Of a stretch of 64,000 nt of DNA, positions 54,111 through 64,000 are shown in pieces. Made by a program: the position numbers and the translations under genes. Within the stretch, counting starts at the first letter, position 1; every line of letters begins with the position of its first letter. A model generated the notes under the pieces. The model saw only the letters and a program-made list of their open reading frames with translations. It ran no database searches and was not told the origin of the DNA. Source of the DNA: Scalesia atractyloides (Eukaryota; Streptophyta; Magnoliopsida; Asterales; Asteraceae); assembly GCA_947069175.1 (NCBI GenBank), contig CAMTDV010000027.1, positions 35,601,369 through 35,665,368 on the forward strand, in the 5' to 3' direction.

Positions 54111-54243
54111 GTCGGAAATCTTAGTGTAATTTGCTTTTGATGTAGTGTTGTTTTGCTGCCCTTTATCTCCGTCTTGGAGATTGGGTAGTGTTCACATGTT
54201 TTAGTGAAGTTTACTCTTCAAAAAAAGAAGACAATAATCATTT

Positions 54244-54386
54244 ACTTTATAAAAGTAAAATTAACAAGGCAAAACCTAAAATACTATTCACATGGTCTCT
54301 TGTATATAAAGTAACTTACCATATCTAAAAGCATTCGCATTCGTATTGAAGCTTTCAAATTCTACGGTTACTATATTGAAGTCTCT

Positions 54387-54428
<42 letters not shown>

Positions 54429-54640
54429 AAAATTAAAGTGGCCATCTATATTTAAAAGTTTATAGTATCCTCACCTGAGTCTTTGTCTTCATCTATATAA
54501 TTTAGCTAAAACATGATTTTTTTTAAACTTTGTTTTTTTTTTAAAAACATCTCACATCCGACTTTCCTTCTTTATCTCTATCAAACTCATAAACACTTAT
54601 CTTTTATATTTTTTATGTACTCGGAATAATATATAAATTG
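54244..54640. other. AT-rich intergenic DNA
   Basis: No gene. It contains a TA run at about 54391-54424 and poly-T stretches. Confidence 0.6.
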
Positions 54641-54645
54641 ATAAA

Positions 54646-55408
54646 TGTTGATACAATTTTGTGTCTGTCGCTTGTTCTTAATTACAGTTGTAGTTGTACG
54701 GTCGTTGCTCAAGTGTCTGTATAGGTTTGGTCGTGTCGAATAGATCGAGATATCCTTCTATCTTGATCTAGTATGACATCTTAGCTTGTCTGTGTTAATC
54801 AGTTGCATGTGTGCGTACTGATAAGTCTTGTAAACGACATGTCTACACACGTTCTCCAGAAAAATGGATTCTGTGCGAGTCAAAGAATTCGTACGAATCA
54901 CATGATTCGTACGAAATAATATGAGTAACAAGTGTGTTACTTGTTTCGTACGAAACAGTGTGTCGTACAAAATCCTGGAGTTGTGATTCGTGTGAAATAG
55001 TGTGTTCAGTATGTCTAGTCTCATATTCCATACGAAACTGGACATACACTATATAAGCAGACATGTACCTCTTAGTTGGGGGTTGCCTGTAGAACTAGTT
55101 GACTCGCGTGTGAGAGTTAGACTGGCCAGACTGAAAGAACGGGCTAGCAAACTGATCTTTTGGTGAGATCTCTAAGTTAGCATTTCTGGTGTAGACGAAG
55201 ACACAAGAACACAGCAAGTTTGTTTGAGTCATAGGAGCATTGTGTGTATATGTTTGTACTTGTTCTCAATCATTAATCAAGATAGTGAATCTTTGGTTAC
55301 CCCGTGTTCTTTACTTTCCTTTAGTTGCATGCACACTTGGATTCCGCACTTGTGTGTGTGTCATATGAACAAGGAACTGGTTTAACACCATCCGCAGGTG
55401 GACCTACA
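54646..55408 (+). repeat. 5' LTR of element E (763 bp)
   Basis: TGTTGATAC to CCTACA. CGTACGA motifs at 54885-55045 lie upstream of the TATA box CTATATAAG (55049-55057). Compared with the 3' LTR it lacks one 18-bp motif copy. Confidence 0.93.
55049..55057 (+). promoter_or_regulatory. TATA box in the element E LTR
   Basis: CTATATAAG about 360 bases before the LTR end, identical in the 3' LTR (from about 62167). It is the best promoter candidate of the copia elements here. Confidence 0.7.
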
Positions 55409-55410
55409 AG

Positions 55411-55422
55411 TGGTATCAGAGC
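55411..55422 (+). other. Primer binding site of element E
   Basis: TGGTATCAGAGC, the standard plant initiator-Met tRNA site, two bases after the LTR end. Confidence 0.92.
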
Positions 55423-55814
55423 GTTGGCTCTTTCCTTGTTCAAAACCGGGCTTAGTTGTGTCTGAGCTAGTTTGAAGATTTCTGAAGTGTTCTTGAGCCT
55501 CCAGCAGAACTTAAGTTTTGGATAGATAACTAACTTAAAACTTGGTTAAAATCTGTTGCATACAGAAAATTTTATGGTAAAATTTTTCTGAAGAACACCC
55601 TTGAAAAAGAAATCTACAAAAATTTGAATCTGATTAGTTTTTGTAGGGTTGACATTTTCTGACTTTGATCTGGACTTGGACTGTGGACTGTTAAAAATCT
55701 GTGTTTTAACTAAAAGTGGGTAAGACAACAGGTATTTTCGAAAAGCAGGTCTACACAAGAAAGGAAATTTCTCACCAAACCATATCTGAAAAGATTCCTC
55801 TGAAAGACGCTGAA

Positions 55815-55935
55815 CAAAACGTTTTTGTGCGACTAAAAAGTTTTGTGCGAATCATCTGTCCCACACGAAACACGTGATTCGCACAAAACATACCTGTTTC
55901 GTGCGAAACAGTTGTCTCGCACAAAACTGTTGTTG
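55815..55935 (+). repeat. CGCACGAAA/CGTGCGAA motif cluster in the element E leader
   Basis: About six copies of words such as TTTGTGCGAAT, TTCGTGCGAAA and TCGCACAAAA just upstream of gag. It is the counterpart of the leader cluster in element C. Confidence 0.7.
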
Positions 55936-56068
55936 TTTGATTTTCGTGTTTTTCAAAGCTTTGTGATTTTAAGAATTTGTCATATTTTCAGAACCTGTGA
56001 ATTTTTAAACGGTAATTATAATTTTGAAATTTTAAAACCTTTAAATTTTCATTAAACAAGAAAATATA

Positions 56069-59000
56069 ATGAGGTCTAACCCGTGGGATTGGAGTTGTTC
56101 AAGCTCAAATCAGGAGTCTTCGCAAAGCTCCGTAACATCATGGGTAAAATCGTTGATGCCTCAACATACAGCAATGATCTTTGCAAATCAATGGGCGTGT
56201 GTTGCGAATCAAAATCAAAGCATCCAAACTCTATTAATGAGCGAAAGTGAAATAGTGAGTAATAACCGACCGCCGAAGTTAAATCACATGAACGATTATC
56301 CTGCATGGAAAAGTCGTTTTCATACATATGTTCTCGGTCAAAACACGGATTTGTGGACGTGTTTCACTACCCCCTACAATGAAGCACTTGAAGAAGCTGG
56401 ATCAAATCCAACCACATTAGCCAATCTAGTCGAAAGTGACAAGAATGCTTACGATCTAGAGAAAAAGACATTTGCTATCCTAACAAAAGCTCTGCATAAA
56501 GACATTTATCACTAGTTTGTGTATTGTACTACAACAAAATATTTGTGGGACACTTTGCAAGCAAGAGGTGAAGGTAACGCTGCTACCAGGAAGATTCAGC
56601 ATGATCTGCTCAAGAAAGACTTTGAAGGTTTCATGTTCATGGAGAACGAAACCTTGAATGATATGACCACTCGGTTTTATCATCTTCTCAGCGAGATGTA
56701 CTCATATAAAGTGTTAGCAGCACCACAAGAAATTGTGATGCGATTTGCTGATGCTTTACCTCCAAAATGGGGTCAATTTATTGATCTATTAAAACATACA
56801 GGTGTTTTGGACTCAATAAGTATTTATGAATTTGTGCAGAAACTGGAGAACAAGAATGAAGAAGAACTCCGGAAGGCACAACGAGTCTCTGCTCCCCAAA
56901 ACCCCGAAATGTATTTTGGCGGTATAAATGCAGGTACAAGCTCAAGTCAGCAACCGAAGCTGCAGACCGTGTTTGTGTCAAACGTGAACCCTTTCCTACC
57001 CCAGCCTGTCCAATCAAGTCAATCTTCAGGTTCGAGTAATCAAGCCTATGGACAAGCTTTTGATCCGAAAGCCTTCCTTCCACAGCCAAGGGATTTAGCG
57101 CATAAAGCTCCACAGCAAGCTCCTCAACAAGCTTTCTTTGGAAGCAACAGTCAATCGGCAAATCCCAACACTGTCAAACTTGACACATTAAATCTCTCCA
57201 AAATCAACGTAGAAGTTGCACAAGAACATGTAGAACTTCTAATACCATGGTCAGTTCATATTATGGTTTAGTTGCAGGTCAAATAGGGAACATCAATTTG
57301 ATGAACGAAGACTACGAACAAATTAACCGAGATGAAATGGAGCTGATGGACATCAAGTGGGCATTTGCAAGCGCTATGAGAAGAGCGAAGGATTATATGA
57401 GAAGAACGGGGAGAAGCAGTTTGGAAAGCAAGAAGGATACAAAATACGGCTTTGACAAAACCGCCGTTACTTGCTTCAACTACGGAGAAAGAGGTCACTT
57501 CAAGCGAGAATGCACCAGACCCAGCAAGGAAGGAAATCATAACCCCTTTCGAAATCAGTCTCAACCATCCAACACAGCACAGTACAACAATGAAAGAAGA
57601 ATAGTAGCTGTTGGCAACTCTAACAACACCAATCAATCAGGACCTTCAAACACGCACATAGTTATGGTAGTTCAGTTTGATGAAGGATGCAATTGGTCAG
57701 TACAGTTGGGAACAGAGAACAACGGAAGAACGACATGCTATGCAAGGATCGTGGATCAAATCAAGCATGATCACAACATCAATACTCCAAATAACGATGA
57801 TACATCTGGGGATGCTGGTAGTTCTCATAAAGAATGTTCAAGTTCAGATGGTTATGAATCTGATTCTAATGTGAAGAAAGGAAGTGATGCTGAGGTTGAA
57901 AAGTTGCTAAGAGAAGCTAAGTTGTTGAAGAGTGAAAAGGTAGGTATGACGAGGAATGAAGAAGCTGCAGAAAAAGAGACAGAGGCACTCTCTACAGAAG
58001 GTGCCGCTTTTCCTCATCACACTGCCTTTATGGTAAATGTTGAAGGTTCTTCAAAACAGGTAAATTCTGAACATCCTACTGTTTGCAATGAATGTGTTGA
58101 ATTGAAAATAAAATATGAAACCGTCAACAGTCATAATCAGAATTTAGTTGTTGAACTATCAAAATGCAAAGAGGCGAATTTGGCGCTAACTAGAAATGAA
58201 AAAGAATTCAAATCTGTAATAGAAACCCTTAAGAAAAGTGTTCCTGAATTGACAAAAACAGTTTTGAACAAACAGACAGGAATTAATAACTACATTAATC
58301 TCCTAGAAGAAACAAAGAAAGAGTTAGCCATCACCAAATGCGAATATGATTCGATGAAACACAAATTGGAAAGTTATTCCAACTCAATATATGTGCTTGA
58401 TCATATCATTGAAGTTCAAAAACTAAAGGGAGATGCTCAATGCATAGGGTATAAGTCGTGTCCACTCCCAATGAAACACAACTATACCAAAATGCCTGAT
58501 GAAGAGGAGATGCCTCGTTTTGAACCCTCTGTACCTTTGAATCCTGAGGAATTCGCAGCAGGGTTAGGGTTCAAACTTGGCAACTCATCTCAAGAACCAA
58601 GCAAGCCAGAAAGTTCATCATCTGATGAAGAAGAGGATGATACATCAGATGATGAATCAAGAAATGATGATCAGGATCAGCCTCTTGATGAAAGGAAAAG
58701 AGTAGAATTGTCTGCTACTCCTAGTACTCAGTCTGTTGAAAATCAAGATATTGTTCCTAAGAAATCTGTGAAGACAAGTGTGTCTACACAAGAAGTATAT
58801 AATGTGTTGTATACTTTGGTTGGAGATAAGAAAATCTATTCAAACAAAGATTTTCCAATTAAAAACGTAAATCCAATCTCTATAGATCAGGTTTTTGAAA
58901 CGTCAACAACCAAACCTTTAGAGAAGAAAAAGTCAACCAAATCACAACCATTATCTACTTCAAAAGAAAAAGAATGGAAGCGAGTTGAAAAGCCCACAAC

Positions 59001-59706
59001 TTCTCAACCGAAGGTTGGAGCAAAAGGCTCTCGTTACCAGAAAAAGGCTAAAACTGTTAAATTTGTAAGTTCTAAAGGTACTGATAAAGTCGAAACTTTT
59101 CAAGGAAACTCTAATGTTGATTTTGTAAAGAAAGTTAAGATTTTGAAAAGAAATAGTCAAAACAATTACACCCAACGCACTGATGGATGTAATGAAAATG
59201 AACCCAGTACCTCAGGATCCACAAATTCAACATTAAGCCGAGAAACACGATCTCCTAGTTTTGTTGAAAGGAGAACATGTTTCAAATGTGGAGAATTTGG
59301 CCACACTATAAAGGATTGTCAAAATCCAGCTAAATCAAGATGTATAGAGAAAACCCCTCATGAACCAACTTGCAAACGTAAATTTGTTTCTCCGACACAA
59401 GATAAACGAATTATTAAAGATCAAAAGGAGAAACAAAAACGTAAACAAGTAAAAGTAGTTGAGAAAGCTTTAAAATCGGATTCTTCGAAAAAGGATCAAA
59501 GGACTTCAAAGTCAATAAAACCAGACACTGTTAAAACTGTAAATAATAGTAAATCTCATAATAAACAAGGATCTTGGAAACAGAAGACCGGTAATGGTTC
59601 AAAAGGAGTTTCTCAGTTTGTTAATCATCAAGAAATTGAGATTACATTTCTCGATGATAAGGGACGACCCAAGACCACTAAGGCTTGGGTCCCCATCTCA
59701 AACTAA
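56069..59706 (+). pseudogene. Gag of element E, nearly intact, about 1,200 codons
   Basis: ATG 56069 opens a frame that is broken only twice: a TAG at 56513-56515 (C has CAA there) and an apparent one-base deletion near 57247. Domains: UBN2-type gag about residues 40-270; Gln/Pro/Ser-rich linker; zinc knuckle near 57475-57515 whose second Cys is Tyr; acidic stretches and a coiled coil (57880-58420); Asp/Glu-rich block (58610-58690); a Lys-rich region; second zinc knuckle intact (Cys-Phe-Lys-Cys ... His ... Cys, 59278-59320); C-terminus Trp-Val-Pro-Ile-Ser-Asn and TAA. Gag forms the particle and binds RNA. Confidence 0.9.
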
Positions 59707-59964
59707 TCTTGTTTGTACAATGTGCAGGGTGTTCCAGGAGGAACTGTAAACAGTCATTAGATTGTTGACAGTGGAGCATCAAGACACATGACGGGCGACT
59801 TGCGGCTCCTATATGATGTGAAAAGCATAAGGGGTGGTTATGTTGCTTTTGCTGGTGATAAAAGTGGATACATCACTGGAGAAGGAATGGTCTCCAATGG
59901 TGTTGTGAGTTTTGATAAGATCAATTATGTGCAGCAAATTGATCATAATCTTCTTAGCGCTTGA
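59707..59964 (+). pseudogene. Protease start of element E, truncated
   Basis: In frame with gag after its TAA. Reads Val-Pro-Gly-Gly-Thr, then a TAG where C has Trp, then Val-Asp-Ser-Gly-Ala-Ser-Arg-His-Met (protease active site) and on to His-Asn-Leu-Leu-Ser, ending at TGA 59962-59964. At this point sequence jumps to the end of RNase H, so the rest of pol is deleted. Confidence 0.88.
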
Positions 59965-60024
59965 TATAAATCATGTTTTGATTATCTACTTTTGGTCAAT
60001 GGCATCAAGGTGAAACCCGAGTAA
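59965..60024 (+). pseudogene. Last codons of RNase H in element E
   Basis: Reads Asp-Tyr-Leu-Leu-Leu-Val-Asn-Gly-Ile-Lys-Val-Lys-Pro-Glu and TAA, matching the pol end of C at 28630-28682. It is what remains right of the pol deletion. Confidence 0.85.
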
Positions 60025-61480
60025 CTCAACCATGGCTAACTATTTTTGTATATACTTTTCTAAAAATCTAAAACTACAAAAAGATTTTCAGTTTTATATT
60101 TTAGGGGAGTAAATTTCAAGAAAATACAAAAATATGTCTTTTATTTACCTTCTTCGTTTAAGGGGGAGAAAATTTTAGAAGAACACAAAAACAATAGAAA
60201 AATCAAAATGAGTTTCTTGGATAAGTTGAAGATGATGAAATTCACCGGTAAATCTATCAGATATGGTTAAAAGCATAGAAAGAAGATTGATAAGTAGCTT
60301 TGCTAATGATGTATCGGTAGGCTCACAATCAGACTAAAATGTGCAGGTTGATATAAAATTAACAGACAGAACGCCAAGTGGGAAGCATTCATTGGCATAT
60401 GGTCTTGGTACCGAAATTTCGTTTGATAGAGTGCCGAGGTTCTGAGATATACGGTCTTTATGCTAACTTATCATCTGGGTATCATGGTTGAATCTTTTGC
60501 CGAAAAATAACGGTGGCGCAAGTCTAGAACTTCCATGATATCATACATACGTGTACATACTGCATACGACCATCAAAATAAGTGATAAAAATATCAAGCT
60601 TTATGGAGAGCTAAGTTCATCTCTCTGTCGGTACGATGGTACTAACTTGTTAACGGACTTACTCCTGTGCTCTGCATGCATATGAAAATCAAGTTCCTCA
60701 TCAATAAGTGATTAAATCACAAAGGGCTTGTTTTCAATCAAAATAAGTGAGTATCTCAAATCATTCATATACGTCAAAACAGATGATAAAGCATTATACT
60801 CACCGGTAAGATTTTCTCTCGTGCATATCTTTTCCCGTGAATGTGTCATGATGTGGTTGAACACCGGCTAGTAAGAATAAATCTATACCTTAATCATATA
60901 TCCTAATCATGATTACATCTGATAAGTCTGAGCTTACATGGACAATAATACCGATAATCATAGTTGAATACTTATCTGTTTAATTTTGAAAACCTAATAC
61001 CGTTTTTGACAAAGATTAAAATGCTGGTATGATTCCTTTACCTTGAAACTCGAAAAAGATTGTTCAATAGATATATAGTTTATCTGTATATTTTAATTTT
61101 ATGTCTAGTTTACTTAGTTGCTTATGTAATTACTTTTTGAAGGTTAGCCAAAGTTGATACTCGAGAGTTTCTACCAAGATACGCCAGAAAATAATTGGTT
61201 TGATATTGCAACTTCATAAAAGTAATATCTTGCAACAAGTAATCCATCAAAAGAAATCCAAAATCTGAAATTCTTTTGAGTGTGTATCTCATACGAATGA
61301 ACCTAGTCATTTGATTTGACTTTGTCACTTGTTTTTCTCAAATCTGCTGCTGGAATTCATACGAGTGTGTGTATCTCGTTTAGGGAATACAATCATACGA
61401 ATAATTTATGATAAGTTTTTCGTGTGTATTCCCTGAGAAAGTTGTGTTCTAATTATATTTGTCTATTGAGTACAAATTGA
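60025..61480 (+). other. Conserved 3' spacer of element E
   Basis: Matches the post-pol spacer of C (28683 to about 30100) over most of its length, including two polypurine tracts (60103-60109, 60160-60166) and the segment with GGTAGGCTCACAATCAGAC. The CGTACGA cluster seen in C at 30110-30720 is almost absent here. No gene. Confidence 0.75.
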
Positions 61481-61560
61481 TACAAAAGAACCTAAACAAA
61501 GACCAGCAACAAGGAAATCTGACAAGTCAGAAGAGGAAGCAAGAAAGATTTGAAGTTTTT
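61480..61560 (+). pseudogene. Remnant of the envelope-like ORF start in element E
   Basis: A Lys/Arg/Thr-rich stretch of about 25 codons matches the first codons of the C envelope-like ORF and ends in TGA near 61553. The ATG and the CAG of the possible splice site of C are both changed here. The rest of the ORF is missing. Confidence 0.6.
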
Positions 61561-61639
61561 TATAAGTTCGAAGACCTGACGCTCTAATCATTGGATAGCA
61601 GATCTATCAATAGATAGCAGATCTATTAATGGATAGCAG

Positions 61640-61745
61640 ATCTTCAGGGGGAGTTTGTTGATACTCCAAACCATTCTATGTGAAAACCAAAGTCTGAAGA
61701 CCAAAGACTGAAGACCGAAGACCAAGCAACATCCAAGGGGGAGTT
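61640..61745 (+). other. Two polypurine tracts before the 3' LTR of E
   Basis: CAGGGGGAGTTTGTTGATAC at 61646-61665 is a polypurine tract with the first bases of an LTR, followed by unrelated sequence; AAGGGGGAG at 61736-61744 is the real tract. Short copies of GATAGCAGATCT (61595-61640) precede them. Confidence 0.8.
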
Positions 61746-62526
61746 TGTTGATACAGTTTTGTGTCTGTCGCTTGTTCTTAATTACAGTTGTAATTGTACG
61801 GTCTTTGCTCAAGTGTCTGTATAGGTTTGGTCGTGTTGAATAGATCGAGATATCCTTCTATCTTGATCTAGTATGACATCTTAGCTTGTCTGTGTTAATC
61901 AGTTGCATGTATGCATACTGATAAGTCTTGTAAACGACATGTCTACACACGTTCTCCAGAAAAATGGATTCTGTGCGAGTCAAAGAATTCGTACGAATAA
62001 CATGATTCGTACGAAATAATATGAGTAACAAGTGTGTTACTTGTTTCGTACGAAAGAAGTATTTCGTACGAAACAGTGTCTCGTACAAAATCCTGGAGTT
62101 GTGATTCGTGTGAAATAGTGTGTTCAGTATGTCTAGTCTCATATTTCGTACGAAACTGGACAGACACTATATAAGCAGACATGTACCTCTTAGTTGGGGG
62201 TTGCCTATAGAACTAGTTGACTCGCGTGTGAGAGTTAGACTGACCAGACTGAAAGAACGGGCTAGCAAACTGATCTTTTGGTGAGATCTCTAAGTTAGCA
62301 TTACTGGTGTAGACGAAGACACAAGAACACAGCAAGTTTGTTTGAGTCATATGAGCATTGTGTTTATATGTTTGTACTTGTTCTCAATCATTAATCAAGA
62401 TAATGAATCTTTGGTTACCTCGTGTTCTTTACTTTGCCTTGGTTGCATGCACACTTGGATTCCGCACTCGTGTGTGTGTCATATGAACAAGGAACTGGTT
62501 TAACACCATCCGCAGGTGGACCTACA
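61746..62526 (+). repeat. 3' LTR of element E (781 bp)
   Basis: Aligns with 54646-55408; carries an additional 18-bp CGTACGAAA motif copy near 62055-62072. Followed by the target copy ATAAA. Confidence 0.93.
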
Positions 62527-62531
62527 ATAAA

Positions 62532-62869
62532 TATTAAGAGCATTCACATCGACACTTCTATATTAACAACAGTAAAACATCCTGGATCCACTGGCTTTAA
62601 ATCGAGAAAATTCATACCCCTAACCAACTCAGGGTATTTAGCATCTCAGATCATTTGAATAAACCAAGGATATAAAAGAAACATATGTAACATTTGTCAA
62701 AAACGGGTTTTCCAAACCCGCTTCGGTTGTAATCGAATATCAAGTTATAAATTTTTCGTTGCGTATTTATGTTTATCTTAATTTTAAACGATGCATAATT
62801 AATTAACAAATTAGAATTTAAAATTTATAATTAATAAAAAGCGAAAAGAAAATAAATAAAAAAAGAAAA
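62532..62869. other. Intergenic DNA
   Basis: No gene recognised. It has a small hairpin CGGGTTT/AAACCCG near 62704-62720 and an A-rich stretch before the tRNA-like sequence. Confidence 0.5.
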
Positions 62870-62926
62870 CCGGCTGCCGGGATTCGAACCCGGGTCAGCC
62901 GGGTGAGTCTAATGACTTAACACGCA
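62870..62926 (-). tRNA. tRNA-like 3' half, probably a remnant
   Basis: The minus strand carries CCCGGGTTCGAATCCCGG, a perfect T-arm with standard T-loop, then CAGCCGG as acceptor strand and T-rich sequence (TTTTCTTTTTTT), a Pol III type terminator. Upstream, GACTCAC followed by CCGGC resembles a Glu(CTC)-type anticodon loop and 3' stem, but the 5' stem half does not pair. At 62927 a gypsy LTR begins, where the D-arm should be. So it is a truncated or degenerate tRNA gene, or a tRNA-derived repeat. Confidence 0.45.
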
Positions 62927-63300
62927 TGTCACACCCCGACCCGCAGCGGAAAAGGTGATCGGGGCATGATTGGGTTATCATCAAAGCTCATGACATTTAT
63001 TTTAACGTTTCATATTCATTAAAACACTTTAATGAGAAATTACAATCAATATTACATCATGTCCTAAACATCAATCTAGGCTTCATTGTTTTCTTCTAAG
63101 GCATTTCCTATGTTTTCCTTGCTTCATCCTGTTCACCTGTATCATGTGTAAAAATGGTTTTTGGATCAACAAAAAGTTGGCGAGTGAATCCTATGAAAAA
63201 CATTTGAACAAGTTTATTTAATTGATTGTAAAACAAAGTGCGCAACCACACATGAGTAAAAATAGATGTAAACTTATTCACCAATCAATTAATATTAAAT

Positions 63301-63580
63301 AATACACACATGAACAATAATGGACCGTTTTGAGGCACGCGTTGCTCAACTCGTCTCTCACGAGGAACTGATGGGCCTAATGAATGATTTGCATAAACTT
63401 GACAATATAAAATATATAACTACAAACAATATAAACTAAATAATACACACACGAACAATAATGGATTTGTTTTGAGGCTCGCGTTGCTCAACTCGTCTCT
63501 CACGAGGAACTGATGGGCCTAATGAATGAATTGCATATAAATTGACAAAATGAAATACATGACTACAAGCAATATATATA
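63301..63580. repeat. Direct duplication with 141-bp period
   Basis: Copies begin AATACACACA at 63301 and 63442; both contain CGTTGCTCAACTCGTCTCTC and ACGAGGAACTGATGGGCC. They differ at a few bases. It lies within the right-edge gypsy LTR. Confidence 0.85.
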
Positions 63581-63947
63581 CAATCTAAGTTTAGATCACA
63601 ATACGGTATGACACAAGTTTAAATAAACGAGTTAATTTTTGTGACACATGACACACCCCAAAACGTGTAATTAAAAAGGGGAGTTGTAAGATTCACTCAC
63701 ATTGGGTGCGTTCGGTTGATAATGTTGAATGCATGCGAAGTTGGTTTTAACAACGAGTGAAACTAACCTAGATAAATAGCATTATGGTTCGGTAAGTAAA
63801 CGGATTTTATTAATCCATTTTAGTAGGATTGTTGGGTGTATTTTTGTGAGTTTAAGGCTATTTTCTAACCTTAAAAATGTTATTTTTAAGTATTTTTAAT
63901 TGATTTTTAATTAAAATAAATAAATAAAAAAATAAAAAAATGTCGAC

Positions 63948-63996
63948 TTTTTGACCGTTGACCGTTGACCATTGACCATTGACTTTGACTGTTGAC
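63948..63996. repeat. Heptamer repeat TTGACCG/TTGACCA
   Basis: Seven TTGAC words in about 47 bases at the window edge, four of them exactly seven bases apart. TTGAC with C or T is the plant W-box core. The array may continue beyond the window. Confidence 0.8.
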
Positions 63997-64000
63997 CGGT

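Larger units (their letters stand above)
50438..54230 (+). mobile_element. 5'-truncated, rearranged LINE with nested copia remnant
   Basis: L1-type LINE sequence flanked by a 13-bp target duplication and ending in an A-rich tail (AAAAAAAGAAG). Order: a short RT segment (50441-50730), then an upstream RT segment (50735-51433), the copia remnant D, then RT continuing to the 3' end. The first segment duplicates 52255-52540. All frames are broken. Confidence 0.85.
54646..62526 (+). mobile_element. Sirevirus-type copia element E, pol-deleted
   Basis: 7,881 bp with a target duplication ATAAA (54641-54645 and 62527-62531). LTRs 54646-55408 and 61746-62526, perfect primer site, leader, nearly open gag, protease start, then a junction at about 59960 straight to the last codons of RNase H, the conserved spacer, remnants of the envelope-like start, and two polypurine tracts. 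Integrase, RT, most of RNase H and most of the envelope-like ORF are absent. The LTRs differ at roughly 22 positions plus one 18-bp insertion, about 3%, the youngest in the window. Confidence 0.93.
62927..64000 (-). repeat. Gypsy LTR edge, running off the window
   Basis: Begins TGTCACACCCCGACCCGCAG, the same terminal form as G1 and G2 at their left LTR ends (TGTCACACCCC), so the LTR probably reads leftward. Inside are a duplicated segment (about 63301-63580) and TTGACCG repeats at the right edge. The other end is outside the window, so no target duplication can be checked. Confidence 0.6.

Noticed and set aside
62870..62942. Functional tRNA gene
   Set aside because: The anticodon 5' stem does not pair and the D-arm and 5' acceptor strand are missing, replaced by a gypsy LTR end.

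Overview
The window is repeat-dominated plant nuclear DNA, almost certainly from a eudicot and probably from the daisy family (Asteraceae). The family assignment is inference from memory. It rests on a His/Ser-rich ORF upstream of gag in one gypsy element and on the style of the large Sirevirus-type gag and envelope-like ORFs, both of which I associate with Asteraceae genomes. There are no bacterial genes, no CRISPR array and no intact host gene that I can recognise. Almost every long reading frame is retrotransposon-derived, and nearly all are broken by stops, frameshifts or deletions.

Layout. Bases 1-43084 are one nest of LTR elements. The outermost, G1, is a minus-strand Ty3/gypsy chromovirus. 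Its right LTR is 39588-43084, its leader, extra ORF, gag and pol run leftward, and the tip of its left LTR ends at 8241. A minus-strand copia element (A, 1 to about 8175) sits in that left LTR and runs off the window. G1's integrase gene is split by a plus-strand Sirevirus-type copia element, C (9464-33805, target duplication CTTTT). C's own 5' LTR is split by a second minus-strand chromovirus, G2 (9718-20297, target duplication GTACG). The order of events is therefore G1, then C, then G2. LTR divergence agrees: C about 7-8% over the part compared, G2 about 6% over a sample.

Bases 43085-54645 are AT-rich intergenic DNA. They hold a Mutator-like element with long terminal inverted repeats, a 9-bp target duplication and a captured-looking ORF fragment (43512-44830); a duplicated flank that preserves its empty site; a gypsy-like LTR end (about 46300-46934); microsatellites and a run of 26 C; a hairpin MITE (49996-50396); and a LINE (50438-54230) with a 13-bp target duplication that contains a deleted copia remnant, D (51439-52254).

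Bases 54646-62526 are the youngest element, E. It is a Sirevirus-type copia with LTRs about 3% apart and a target duplication of ATAAA. It keeps a gag frame of about 1,200 codons but has lost integrase, reverse transcriptase and RNase H, so it would depend on proteins supplied by relatives. After it come unassigned DNA, a tRNA-like 3' half with a T-run, and the edge of another gypsy LTR that runs off the window.

The most interesting signals are non-coding. They are: three stem-loops in the G2 leader with different but complementary arms around a same-length 19-nt loop, beside a larger nested stem; a diverged repeat with a nearly constant 158-bp period in the transcribed part of the G1 LTR; and CGTACG palindromes clustered in the LTRs, leaders and envelope-proximal spacers of the copia elements, in one LTR at 20-21 bp spacing. 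All identities and counts were made by eye.
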